64,000 nucleotides of DNA from Prevotella sp. (GTDB lineage: Bacteria; Bacteroidota; Bacteroidia; Bacteroidales; Bacteroidaceae): contig SUYI01000001.1 in the NCBI GenBank assembly GCA_015060485.1, forward strand, positions 224,760 to 288,759, written 5' to 3'. Shown here piece after piece: positions 42,629-50,872 of the stretch (within the stretch, counting starts at the first letter, position 1; every line of letters begins with the position of its first letter). The notes under the pieces were generated by a model that searched no databases, was not told where the DNA came from, and saw only the letters and a list, made by a program, of their open reading frames with translations. The translations under genes and the position numbers were made by a program.

Positions 42629-42701
42629 TTAAGATATGCTAAAAGAAGTTTGGTTTTAACGGGTTTATGTGTCTAATAAGTGTACAGCGTTAAAATAACA
42701 G

Positions 42702-43196
42702 ATGGATAAAACGGCATTCGAACAGCAGGCCCGCACGTGGCGAGAGAAGGCTCTCAGCGTGAGTATGAGCTGCGGAGCGGGCAGAGACGAGGCAGAAGAC
42801 ATCGCACAGGATGTGATGCTCCGGTTGTGGCAGATGCACGACGAGCTGGAACGCTACGACTCCATCGAGGCACTGGCAGCACTGATGGCGCGACACCTGT
42901 TGATAAACCACCAGCGGCGACGAAAGCCCGAGGCGCTGAGCGAGACGAAGATAGTCAGCATAACCACCAGTCCCCACGAACAGTTGGAGATGAAGGAGGA
43001 CGACCATTGGCTGACGAAACGCCTGGAGCAACTGCCCACCACACAACGCACCTTATTATATATGCGACAGGTGGAGCGGCGCACTCACGAAGAGATAGCC
43101 CTACTGTTAGGCATCGAGACCACATCGGTAAGCACGCTGCTGGCAAGAGCACGACGAACATTATTAGAAGACATTAAACGCAGAAATAACTTATGA
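42702..43196 (+). CDS. ECF sigma factor 3
   Basis: The 164-residue protein has region 2 (GRDEAEDIAQDVMLRLWQMH, LMARHLLINHQRRR) and region 4 (LPTTQRTLLYMRQVERRTHE, EIALLLGIETTSVSTLLARA). Its stop overlaps the next start (ATGA), so it is coupled to the anti-sigma-like gene. Confidence 0.88.
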   Translation: MDKTAFEQQARTWREKALSVSMSCGAGRDEAEDIAQDVMLRLWQMHDELERYDSIEALAALMARHLLINHQRRRKPEALSETKIVSITTSPHEQLEMKEDDHWLTKRLEQLPTTQRTLLYMRQVERRTHEEIALLLGIETTSVSTLLARARRTLLEDIKRRNNL

Positions 43197-43804
43197 TACA
43201 GTATTCGAAGGAATATATAGCGAAGCTGCTCGACAAATATATGGACGGCACCTCGACGCTGGAAGAGGAGGACATCCTCGCTCAGTACTTCGCTCAGGGA
43301 AATATCCCGGCGGAATGGGAGCCGTATCGGTTGTTGTTCGCAGAGATAGAGGCGATGAAGCCTGCAGCGAAGTCCTGGCACAGATGGACGGGATGGAGCG
43401 TGGCGGCAGCTGCCGTAGTGGCGGGTGTGCTGTATCTGGCCGTTCCTTCGCTAAAAGTAGCACAACCTCAGACTGTCCCTTTGGTGGCACAGACCGACAC
43501 GGTATCAACGGTGACAGCATCGCCAGACACAACACAGCAACCAAAAGAGAAGCCGATGCCCGCACATACTAAAAAGAAAAGCAGGCGTAAGCTGGAGGCG
43601 ACCATCCACGACTACGACAAGGCTTATGCGCTGATGGCTAAGGCTGAACAGGAACAAAGAGACGTGGAAATGCAGCTGGAACAATGCCGGATGGACATCA
43701 TCGACGCACGGCTGGCAGCCTACGGCTACATTCCCGAGATGCAAGAAGATGGTACCATTATATATATTAACGAACAAACAAATTATATGGCATATGAAGA
43801 GTAA
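43193..43804 (+). CDS. Membrane anti-sigma-like protein 3
   Basis: The 203-residue protein has a cytoplasmic N-terminus of ~60 residues (YIAKLLDKYMDGTSTLEEED), a membrane helix at ~67-86, a Thr/Pro-rich linker and a periplasmic coiled-coil-like end. The first ~45 residues resemble the helical anti-sigma part of Bacteroidetes anti-sigma proteins (DKYMDGTSTLEEEDIL). It overlaps the secreted-protein gene by 11 nt. Confidence 0.72.
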   Translation: MIQYSKEYIAKLLDKYMDGTSTLEEEDILAQYFAQGNIPAEWEPYRLLFAEIEAMKPAAKSWHRWTGWSVAAAAVVAGVLYLAVPSLKVAQPQTVPLVAQTDTVSTVTASPDTTQQPKEKPMPAHTKKKSRRKLEATIHDYDKAYALMAKAEQEQRDVEMQLEQCRMDIIDARLAAYGYIPEMQEDGTIIYINEQTNYMAYEE

Positions 43805-44687
43805 AAAAAACATGGTGGCTATGCTGCTGATGCTGTCTGCTACCGCAACGAATGCGCAGCAGCACATTCAGAAGGCTTTCGAGGCCCTGCTGAATGAGAA
43901 GTATGTTGAAATAAAGACTCAGCACTCTCTGGAGCGCGACCCTGAGACGGGCAGAAAGGAGGGCGAGATGGATGTCTATGACTTCGAGTTGCCAGCGCCT
44001 ACCGTTAAGCAGCGCCAGCTTGTCAAGGATATTGAGAAGGCTTTCGAAAAAGACAAGGAAGAGGCCTATAGTCTTAGTTCCGGCAGTTATGGCAACAACG
44101 TCTCACTGGCCGTAGGCAATGGCAAATCTGTTAGTGTGGGCTTAGGCCGAATAAAAGGTTCACGCTATATCTACGCCTGTTTCCTCGACAAGGACGATCC
44201 TGAGAAGAAATATCGCTATGCCTACGCTATGGAGTGGGCTGAGAAAGACAAGAAAACCACTGTCCGGCTGGCCAAGACATACGCTACGACCCAGAAATAC
44301 CGTCACGGTGGGAAAAGCATCCGTAAGGTGATTGTCAACGGGAAGGAAATCGATGTGGACGGAAGCAGTTTCTCGTTTGGCAGCGGATTCCCTTTCGACA
44401 ACAGTTCCGTGTTTGATTCCGATTCCATATTCTTCAACCACGAGAGAAGTTCGGAGTCGTGGCTCAGCGAGTTCAATACTTACAAGAACCTCTTCCTGAA
44501 GAATCCCGACGGCACCGCTGCCAGCCATTATGCCACATCCATCTACAAGCTCTGCAAGAATGCCAAGTCGCTGGAGAAAGATGAGAAGAGGATGGTGGCT
44601 CGAGAGATTGCGAAACTCAAGACGAGCACAAACGACGAGTTCATACAACAACTATTCCTCATGAGCATCAAACGGTTAGGAGAGTAA
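43794..44687 (+). CDS. Secreted protein of unknown function linked to ECF module 3
   Basis: The ATG at 43794 overlaps the anti-sigma stop and gives 297 residues with a signal peptide (KKNMVAMLLMLSATATNAQ). The middle is rich in charged residues, with a Ser/Gly/Phe/Asp stretch (DGSSFSFGSGFPFDNSSVFD). The C-terminus is helical. I recognise no enzymatic motif. As the last gene of the sigma module it may be a sensed or regulated envelope protein. Confidence 0.68.
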   Translation: MKSKKNMVAMLLMLSATATNAQQHIQKAFEALLNEKYVEIKTQHSLERDPETGRKEGEMDVYDFELPAPTVKQRQLVKDIEKAFEKDKEEAYSLSSGSYGNNVSLAVGNGKSVSVGLGRIKGSRYIYACFLDKDDPEKKYRYAYAMEWAEKDKKTTVRLAKTYATTQKYRHGGKSIRKVIVNGKEIDVDGSSFSFGSGFPFDNSSVFDSDSIFFNHERSSESWLSEFNTYKNLFLKNPDGTAASHYATSIYKLCKNAKSLEKDEKRMVAREIAKLKTSTNDEFIQQLFLMSIKRLGE

Positions 44688-44704
44688 GGATAACATATAT
44701 ATAG

Positions 44705-44759
44705 ACGCGTCAGTGGGCGGGCTGTTCTTTCTCTCTCGTACATGCCCGCCCTGATGCGT
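44705..44759 (+). terminator. Hairpin after ECF module 3
   Basis: A 16-bp stem (44705-44722 with 44744-44759, one G-T wobble and a 2-nt bulge) has a 21-nt pyrimidine-rich loop. The U-run after it is absent, so it may be a processing or stability structure rather than a strict terminator. Confidence 0.5.
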
Positions 44760-44783
44760 TTGGAAAAAGGCGACCATCTTCAG

Positions 44784-44822
44784 CTTGTCAGACCAAAGGC
44801 TTACGAGTTCAAAATCAAATAG
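44784..44822 (+). pseudogene. Terminal stub of a further winged-helix regulator copy
   Basis: The last codons before the stop at 44822 read KAYEFKIK, matching KAYELKIK at the end of the copy at 41506, and the next bases (AGTTAGTAGTCTGACA) are identical in both. Only about a dozen codons remain, so operator C carries the footprint of a third copy of the regulator-operator module. Confidence 0.65.
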
Positions 44823-44830
44823 TTAGTAGT

Positions 44831-44863
44831 CTGACAATGAAATGTCAGACAAATGTCAGATAG
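44831..44863. promoter_or_regulatory. TGTCAG direct-repeat operator C
   Basis: Units CTGACAATGAA, ATGTCAGACAA and ATGTCAGATAG (44831, 44842, 44853) have an 11-bp period. The last ATGTCAG ends 32 bp before the -7 box at 44892. The flanks match operator B closely. Confidence 0.8.
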
Positions 44864-44891
44864 TTTTTTCGATAATAAAGGAATCTCTTCG

Positions 44892-44899
44892 TACCTTCG
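44892..44899 (+). promoter_or_regulatory. -7 box of the outer membrane barrel gene
   Basis: TACCTTCG differs by one base from TAnnTTTG and from its sister at 42039. It lies 17 nt before the ATG at 44917. Confidence 0.6.
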
Positions 44900-44916
44900 C
44901 AGCAAAAATGCAAGGT

Positions 44917-46953
44917 ATGAAGAGATTTCTTTTGATGATGACGGCGGTTTGCTCGTTGACAGCAGCTGCACAGGACACAGAAAAGAGCGTTACCCTCGAC
45001 GAGGTGACAGTAAAAGGCGCACGTACCATACAAAAGGTAGACGGCCAGTGGATTTATCCCACGAAACAGCAGATTGAGCATTCTGCCAACGGCTACTCGC
45101 TGTTGGCTAAGCTCACCCTGCCCCACATCCGCGTGGACGAGGCTCAAAATGCCATTACGGCACTGACGAACCTTGGAACAGTACAGGTGCGCATCAACGA
45201 CGTCATTGCTTCGCGCGAGGATTTGCAGACGCTCGACATGCAGGGCATCGACCACATCGAGTTTATCGACAATCCTGGCGTGCGATATGGTGAGGGTATC
45301 GCGTACGTTATTAATATCAAGGTGAAGAAGCCCGTGAGCGGCTACGTCGTTGGCACCCAGTTGACGAATACGCTGACCACCGTAAATGGCAACGAGTCAC
45401 TATATGGCAAGCTGAACTTCGGACGCAGTGAGTTCGCCCTTAGTTATGACCTCGACTATCATAACTTCAAAGGTGCGGATTATGATGAGCGAGCTGACTA
45501 TGAACTGGAATCGGGCGACATTGCCTCCATTCATCGCTATAGTCTAAATAAACAGAGTAAGAATATTAGCCACAATGCCCAGTTGACCTATAGCCTGAGC
45601 GACTCGAACTATGTCTTTCAGGCCAAGTTCTCAGGGAACAGCGATATACAGCCACAGCGCAGTAATGCCCTAATGGCTATTAACGATATTCCATACGACG
45701 AGTATTCATCATCCCGTAGCAGTTCGCCATCGCTCGACCTCTATTTCCATCAGGACTTCCGCCGCCATCAGTCGCTGACAGCGAATGTCGTGGGAACGTA
45801 TATCAAGACAACGGGCGATACGGAAAATAATGAGGGGGCAAGTTATCGCTACGATACGGACGGCAGGACATACAGCCTCTGGAGCGAGGCCATCTACGAG
45901 AATCTGCTGAAGCCCTTTACCGTCTCTGGCGGTGTGCAGTATGGGCAGCGATACAGCCATAATATCTACGAAGGTGATGTCGATGCCATAAACGACATGC
46001 GCACCTCCAGTCTTTATTTCTTCTCGCAACTGAAAGGGCGTCTTGGCAAACTCTCGTATATGGGAGGTCTTGGTGTTAGCCGTCGCTACTATCGTCAGGG
46101 CGATGCAGCGCAAGACCTTTGGTTCTTCCGCCCGAAGTTCACCGTCAGTTATCCCTTAACCAACAGGCTCAAAGTGAAATATGACTTTGAAATCTCGCAG
46201 CACACATCTCAAATAGCCCTCGTCAGCAACGTCAGCATCAAGCAGAACGCGATGGAGACGATTCTTGGCAATCCGGACATTCACCCTAACCGAGTCATTT
46301 CCCACCAACTGAAACTATCGTACTCCACGCCGCGCTTCACCTCAGAATTACAAGGCTACTACCGTCTGAATCCTCATTGCAACATGGAGAAGTACATCCG
46401 GCAAGACGGCCATTTCTATCAGACGCAGACGAATGCCGACAACGAGTGCAACTTCTTCTATATCGACTCCTACAACCAATGGGACATCATTTCAGAGAAA
46501 CTGACGGCAACCGTTTACGGCGGCATCTACCGTTTCTTTAATTTTGGTGAGAACTATACGCATACCTATACTGCGTTCAATGGCGGCTGTTCGTTGCAGG
46601 CTTATTTAGGTCGCTGGACGCTTGGCGCATACGCTGACAACGGCTGGAACTTCATGGAGGGAGAGCATCGTGGCCATCAGGCACCAGCATGGTATATCAC
46701 CTGTAACTATCGCATGAGCGATGCCTTCTCCATTTCGCTCTATGCCCAGCACCCGTTCAGCCAGCATCCGTTGACAAACAAGACAGAGGTTGTAAGCCGC
46801 TATGTTCAGAAAGAAATCTCTCAACACTATCGCGACTACGGCAATATGCTGACTCTCAAACTATCTTATCGTTTTGACCACGGGCGCAAGTATCGTGACA
46901 TCCAACGCACCATGAACCACAGCGATAAAGAAACGGGTATCCTGTCAAAGTAA
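44917..46953 (+). CDS. Outer membrane beta-barrel protein with plug-like domain
   Basis: The ATG at 44917 gives 678 residues with signal peptide KRFLLMMTAVCSLTAAAQ. A plug-like N-domain follows (LDEVTVKGARTIQKVDGQWI, GIDHIEFIDNPGVRYGEGIA). From ~140 to the end it consists of alternating beta-strand/turn pattern as in the OMP_b-brl_3/TonB-dependent group (last strand MLTLKLSYRFDHGRKY). It lacks the usual N-terminal carboxypeptidase-like domain; a separate protein with such a domain is at 40978. The substrate is unknown. It is controlled by operator C. Confidence 0.82.
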   Translation: MKRFLLMMTAVCSLTAAAQDTEKSVTLDEVTVKGARTIQKVDGQWIYPTKQQIEHSANGYSLLAKLTLPHIRVDEAQNAITALTNLGTVQVRINDVIASREDLQTLDMQGIDHIEFIDNPGVRYGEGIAYVINIKVKKPVSGYVVGTQLTNTLTTVNGNESLYGKLNFGRSEFALSYDLDYHNFKGADYDERADYELESGDIASIHRYSLNKQSKNISHNAQLTYSLSDSNYVFQAKFSGNSDIQPQRSNALMAINDIPYDEYSSSRSSSPSLDLYFHQDFRRHQSLTANVVGTYIKTTGDTENNEGASYRYDTDGRTYSLWSEAIYENLLKPFTVSGGVQYGQRYSHNIYEGDVDAINDMRTSSLYFFSQLKGRLGKLSYMGGLGVSRRYYRQGDAAQDLWFFRPKFTVSYPLTNRLKVKYDFEISQHTSQIALVSNVSIKQNAMETILGNPDIHPNRVISHQLKLSYSTPRFTSELQGYYRLNPHCNMEKYIRQDGHFYQTQTNADNECNFFYIDSYNQWDIISEKLTATVYGGIYRFFNFGENYTHTYTAFNGGCSLQAYLGRWTLGAYADNGWNFMEGEHRGHQAPAWYITCNYRMSDAFSISLYAQHPFSQHPLTNKTEVVSRYVQKEISQHYRDYGNMLTLKLSYRFDHGRKYRDIQRTMNHSDKETGILSK

Positions 46954-47029
46954 AAGAGACAATGAGAAAGGTAGTCTTGGCAAGATAATACGACTACACG
47001 CTATTGGTGATGAAATGAGGTGATTATCG

Positions 47030-47059
47030 TTGGAAATTGAAATAAAATGTGTACCTTTG
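47030..47059 (+). promoter_or_regulatory. Promoter of the thioesterase gene
   Basis: TTG at 47030-47032 and TACCTTTG at 47052-47059 are separated by 19 bp, a full consensus match. The ATG follows 37 nt later. Confidence 0.75.
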
Positions 47060-47095
47060 CAGGCGAAATATGAGTTATGTGAAATCATTACAACG

Positions 47096-47494
47096 ATGAA
47101 TATACAGGAATTACTGAATCGGACGGATCGCTTTGCGGCGAATGCTGGTTGTAGGATTACGGAAGTGGATGCGGAGCATGCTGTGGCTGAGATGCTGGTG
47201 ACGGCTGAGCATCTGAATGGCGGACAGGTTTGCCAGGGAGGCGCCTTGTTTACGTTAGCCGACTTGGCCATAGCTGCGCTGATGAACTACCAGGGACAGC
47301 TGACCTTTGGCATTAGCAACAGCATCATGTTTGTGTCGAGTGCCAAAGAGGGCGACCTGCTTCGGGCAGAGGCCGTCAGCGTGTGCAACCATCACAAAAT
47401 CCCCTCTGTCGAAGTGCGTGTGACGAACCAGGAAGACCGTCTGGTCTGTCATGTCACAGGCATGGGATACCGCAAGGCTGTTTTAATTGACTAA
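47096..47494 (+). CDS. Hotdog-fold thioesterase, PaaI type
   Basis: The ATG at 47096 gives 132 residues. The signature HLNGGQVCQGGALFTLADLA is the PaaI-type active-site region (the usual N-G-x-x-H-G-G-x-x-x-x-L-x-D, here with Gln-Gly in the His-Gly position). Members hydrolyse acyl-CoA thioesters; the substrate is not predictable, and replacement of the motif histidine by glutamine may affect catalysis. It is a single gene with its own promoter. Confidence 0.8.
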   Translation: MNIQELLNRTDRFAANAGCRITEVDAEHAVAEMLVTAEHLNGGQVCQGGALFTLADLAIAALMNYQGQLTFGISNSIMFVSSAKEGDLLRAEAVSVCNHHKIPSVEVRVTNQEDRLVCHVTGMGYRKAVLID

Positions 47495-47537
47495 AAAAGG
47501 ATGCTGTTTTGCAACGTGGAGTTTGCAAAGCGGATTG

Positions 47538-47637
47538 GAAGTTAAGAGTTAAGAGTTAAGAATTAAGAAAATCACTGCTTGGCGGTAGCAAATTCTTCGT
47601 TCTTCATTCTTCATTCTTCACTTTTTTTGTACCTTTG
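47538..47637 (+). promoter_or_regulatory. Tandem repeats leading into the transporter promoter
   Basis: GTTAAGA units (x4) on one side and TTCTTCATTC units (x4, ending in CTTTTTTT) on the other flank a short centre, so they could pair imperfectly. TACCTTTG at 47630-47637 is the -7 box of the transporter gene; the repeat occupies the place of the -33 region. Confidence 0.6.
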
Positions 47638-47684
47638 CAGCCGAAAAAAATTAAATCTATCAAATTTAAATCTATCAATAAGTA

Positions 47685-49184
47685 ATGTTTCATATTTACG
47701 AAGGTTTCCATCTGGTTGACACGTATCATAAGATGCGTTACCAGCGGAAGTACAACCCCGACACTAAGCGTGCCATCAAGATTGCGTTAGTTATCCTTGT
47801 GACCTTAGGACTCTGGAACATGCCCTCCGAGTGGTTCGGCATTCAGAATCTGACCGTCATCCAGCAGCGTGTCATCGCCATCTTCGCGTTTGCCACACTG
47901 ATGTGGATTCTCGAGATTGTTTCGTCGTGGGCCACGTCGGTGGCTATTATAGTCCTGATGCTGCTATTCTGTTCGGATAGTGGTATAGCACCGATGGTGA
48001 ACGAAGAGGAGGTCGGAAAACTATTGTCGTATAAGGGCGTGATGGCTTCGTTTGCCGACCCCGTCATCATGCTGTTCATCGGTGGTTTCGTGCTGGCCAT
48101 TGCCGCCACGAAGACGGGTCTCGACGCCCAGCTGGCTAAGGTGCTGCTGAAGCCTTTCGGCACAAGGAGCGAGATGGTGCTGCTGGGCTTCCTGCTCGTC
48201 ACGGGTCTGTTCTCGATGTTTGTGTCGAACACGGCTACTGCGGCTATGATGCTGACGTTCCTTACCCCCGTGTTCCGTCAGCTGCCGCCCGAGGGCAAGG
48301 GCCGTATCGCTCTGGCGATGTCTATTCCCGTAGCAGCGAACCTGGGTGGCATGGGTACGCCTATCGGTACGCCGCCGAACAACATCGCCCTGAAGTATCT
48401 GAACGACCCCGAAGGTCTGAACATGGGTCTTGGCTTCGGTCAGTGGATGATGTTTATGTTCCCGCTGGTCATTGTGCTGCTGTTTATCAGTTGGCGCCTG
48501 CTGCTGAAATTCTTCCCCTTCACCCAGAAGACGGTAGAGCTGAAGATTGACGGCGGCATGGAGAAAGGCTTCCAGTCGACGGTGGTTGTCGTAACGTTCA
48601 TCGTTACCATCCTGCTCTGGCTGTCGGACCGCTTCACAGGCATCAATGCCAACACGGTGGCTCTCATCCCCTTCTGCGTCTTCGCCCTGACGGGTGTCAT
48701 CAACAAGCGCGACTTGGAGCAGATTAACTGGAGCGTTATCTGGATGGTGGCCGGTGGCTTCGCCTTGGGTTATGGTCTGAACGCCTCCGGTCTGGCAGCC
48801 AATGCTGTCGAGAGCATCCCATTCGGCGAGTTCTCGCCACTGCTTATCCTATTGCTTGGTGGTGCTATCTGCTATATGCTTTCGAACTTCATCTCGAACT
48901 CGGCCACAGCAGCTCTGCTCATGCCGATTCTGGCTATCGTCTGCGGAGCCATGGGCGACAAGCTGGCTCCTATCGGTGGCACGGGTACCGTCCTGATTGG
49001 TGTGGCCATCGCTGCATCGTCGGCTATGATTCTGCCCATTTCTACTCCGCCGAATGCACTGGCCTTCGCAACGGGCTATGTGAAGCAGAACGAGATGGCC
49101 AAGATGGGTGTCATCATGGGTGTCATCTCGATGGTGCTTGGCTTCGGACTTGTTTACCTCATGGGAACACTGCACGTTCTTTAG
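47685..49184 (+). CDS. DASS-family sodium/anion symporter
   Basis: The 499-residue inner-membrane protein of the divalent anion:sodium symporter (SLC13-like) family has about eleven to twelve helices. Both conserved SNT-type hairpins are present (SNTATAAMMLTF and SNSATAALLMP), each followed by a TPP motif (GMGTPIGTPPN, ILPISTPPNALA). Likely substrates are dicarboxylates such as succinate, or sulfate; succinate export or uptake would suit Prevotella metabolism but is an inference. Confidence 0.9.
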   Translation: MFHIYEGFHLVDTYHKMRYQRKYNPDTKRAIKIALVILVTLGLWNMPSEWFGIQNLTVIQQRVIAIFAFATLMWILEIVSSWATSVAIIVLMLLFCSDSGIAPMVNEEEVGKLLSYKGVMASFADPVIMLFIGGFVLAIAATKTGLDAQLAKVLLKPFGTRSEMVLLGFLLVTGLFSMFVSNTATAAMMLTFLTPVFRQLPPEGKGRIALAMSIPVAANLGGMGTPIGTPPNNIALKYLNDPEGLNMGLGFGQWMMFMFPLVIVLLFISWRLLLKFFPFTQKTVELKIDGGMEKGFQSTVVVVTFIVTILLWLSDRFTGINANTVALIPFCVFALTGVINKRDLEQINWSVIWMVAGGFALGYGLNASGLAANAVESIPFGEFSPLLILLLGGAICYMLSNFISNSATAALLMPILAIVCGAMGDKLAPIGGTGTVLIGVAIAASSAMILPISTPPNALAFATGYVKQNEMAKMGVIMGVISMVLGFGLVYLMGTLHVL

Positions 49185-49263
49185 AGAGTTGAGAGGTGAG
49201 AGGTAAGAATGAAGAATTAAGGGGCGGTTTTTAACAAACTGTAACTTTACAGTAAAAATAGTT

Positions 49264-49296
49264 GGGAATTTCCTTTGCAGTTTGCGGGAAATTCCC
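49264..49296. promoter_or_regulatory. 10-bp inverted repeat operator at the gdhA promoter
   Basis: GGGAATTTCC (49264-49273) and GGAAATTCCC (49287-49296) are perfect reverse complements with a 13-bp spacer. They bracket the -33 TTTG and end at the base before the -7 box, an ideal place for a repressor or regulator of glutamate dehydrogenase. Confidence 0.75.
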
Positions 49297-49304
49297 TATT
49301 TTTG
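49274..49304 (+). promoter_or_regulatory. Promoter of gdhA
   Basis: TTTG at 49274-49277, a 19-bp spacer and TATTTTTG at 49297-49304 are a complete consensus match, with a leader of about 63 nt. Confidence 0.8.
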
Positions 49305-49373
49305 CCTTGTGAAACTAACAATGTGACAGAAATCACTAACTTTAATTCAATAAAGAACTTAAAAACTTATACT

Positions 49374-50714
49374 ATGAACGTAGAGAAAATCATGCAAGGT
49401 CTGGAGCAGAAACATCCAGGCGAAGTGGAGTTCCTGCAGGCAGTACGCGAAGTACTGGAGTCGATAAAAGACGTTTACAACCAGCATCCTGAATTTGAGA
49501 AGGCTAAGATTGTGGAGCGCGTCGTAGAACCGGAACGCATCACGACATTCCGTGTGCCCTGGGTGGACGACAAGGGCGAGGTGCAGGTGAACATCGGCTA
49601 CCGCGTGCAGTTTAACAGTGCCATTGGTCCGTACAAAGGCGGTTTGCGTTTCCACCCGTCGGTGAACTTGAGTATTCTGAAGTTCCTGGGATTTGAGCAG
49701 ACGTTTAAGAATGCCCTGACTACGCTGCCTATGGGCGGTGGCAAGGGCGGTAGCGACTTCAGCATCCGTGGCAAGAGCGACAACGAGGTGATGAAGTTCT
49801 GTCAGTCGTTTATGACGGAACTGTATAAAGTGATAGGTCCTGATATGGATGTGCCTGCCGGTGATATCGGCGTGGGGGCCCGTGAGATAGGTTATCTGTT
49901 CGGACAATATAAGCGGCTGACGAGCCAGTTCCATGGTGCTACCTTGACGGGTAAAGGCTTGGAATGGGGCGGCAGTATACTGCGTCCGGAGGCAACGGGA
50001 TTCGGTGCCCTGTACTTCGTTCATCATATGATGGAAACCCACGGCATGGATATCAAGGGTAAGACCATCGCCTTGTCGGGCTTCGGCAATGTGGCCTGGG
50101 GTGCTGCCAAGAAGGCAACCGAGCTGGGTGCAAAGGTGATTACCATCAGCGGTCCTGACGGCTATATCTACGATCCCGCCGGTCTGGACGATGAGAAGAT
50201 AGAGTATATGTTGGAGTTGCGTGCCAGCGGTAACGATGTCTGCCAGCCCTACGAGGAGGAGTTTGAAGGCTCGACATTCTTCCCGAACAAGAAGCCTTGG
50301 GAGCAGAAGGCCGACATCTATCTGCCCTGTGCAACGCAGAACGAGCTGAACGGCGAAGATGCCGACAAGATTCTGGCCAGCAAGCCGCTGTGTGTTGCCG
50401 AGGTGTCCAACATGGGCTGCACCGCTGAGGCTGTGAACAAGTTCATTGCCGCCAAGCAACTGTTCGCTCCCGGCAAGGCAGTGAATGCCGGTGGCGTGGC
50501 TACCAGTGGACTGGAAATGACGCAGAACTCGATGCGTATGTCGTGGACGGCCGAGGAGGTCGATCAGCGTCTGCACCAAATTATGTCGGGTATTCACCAG
50601 CAGTGTGTGAAGTACGGCAAGGAGCCTAATGGCTACGTGAACTACGTAAAGGGTGCCAATGTCGCCGGCTTCATGAAGGTCGCCAAGGCCATGCTTGCGC
50701 AGGGAATCGTATAA
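49374..50714 (+). CDS. gdhA: Glutamate dehydrogenase, NADP type
   Basis: The enzyme makes glutamate from 2-oxoglutarate and ammonium, the main ammonium-assimilation route in many Bacteroidales. The 446-residue length is that of hexameric GDH I. Active-site motifs are PYKGGLRFHPSVN and LPMGGGKGGSDF (catalytic lysines), and the Rossmann motif is ALSGFGNVAWGAA. Cofactor preference cannot be read with certainty. Regulation is probably through the inverted repeat at the promoter. Confidence 0.93.
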   Translation: MNVEKIMQGLEQKHPGEVEFLQAVREVLESIKDVYNQHPEFEKAKIVERVVEPERITTFRVPWVDDKGEVQVNIGYRVQFNSAIGPYKGGLRFHPSVNLSILKFLGFEQTFKNALTTLPMGGGKGGSDFSIRGKSDNEVMKFCQSFMTELYKVIGPDMDVPAGDIGVGAREIGYLFGQYKRLTSQFHGATLTGKGLEWGGSILRPEATGFGALYFVHHMMETHGMDIKGKTIALSGFGNVAWGAAKKATELGAKVITISGPDGYIYDPAGLDDEKIEYMLELRASGNDVCQPYEEEFEGSTFFPNKKPWEQKADIYLPCATQNELNGEDADKILASKPLCVAEVSNMGCTAEAVNKFIAAKQLFAPGKAVNAGGVATSGLEMTQNSMRMSWTAEEVDQRLHQIMSGIHQQCVKYGKEPNGYVNYVKGANVAGFMKVAKAMLAQGIV

Positions 50715-50726
50715 GCACTTCGTGCT

Positions 50727-50872
50727 AAATGAGAAATGAGAAATGAAGAAATTTAAATATGCATTATTGGGGAAGCGCGCATTAGTTCTGTGTGTTCTGC
50801 TATGGAGTGCAGTTCATTTCTCATTTTTCATTCCCCATTCCTCATTCCTCATTCCTCATTTCTCATTATTGT
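50727..50872. repeat. ATGAGAA repeats around and inside the rlpA-like start
   Basis: Direct units AAATGAG (50728-50748) overlap the rlpA start codon. Inside the gene (50817-50872) about seven units of the opposite strand form (TTCTCAT/TTCCTCA) are translated as [18 protein letters not shown]. The two tracts are complementary and could fold over the start region. Confidence 0.75.

Noticed and set aside
42670..42686. TGTCTAATAAGTGTACA before ECF sigma 3 as a third copy of the response-regulator palindrome.
   Set aside because: Only the left half matches; the arms are not complementary and the promoter spacing differs.
47538..47637. Tandem repeats as a possible CRISPR array.
   Set aside because: Units are 7-10 nt and contiguous, with no spacers and no cas genes.
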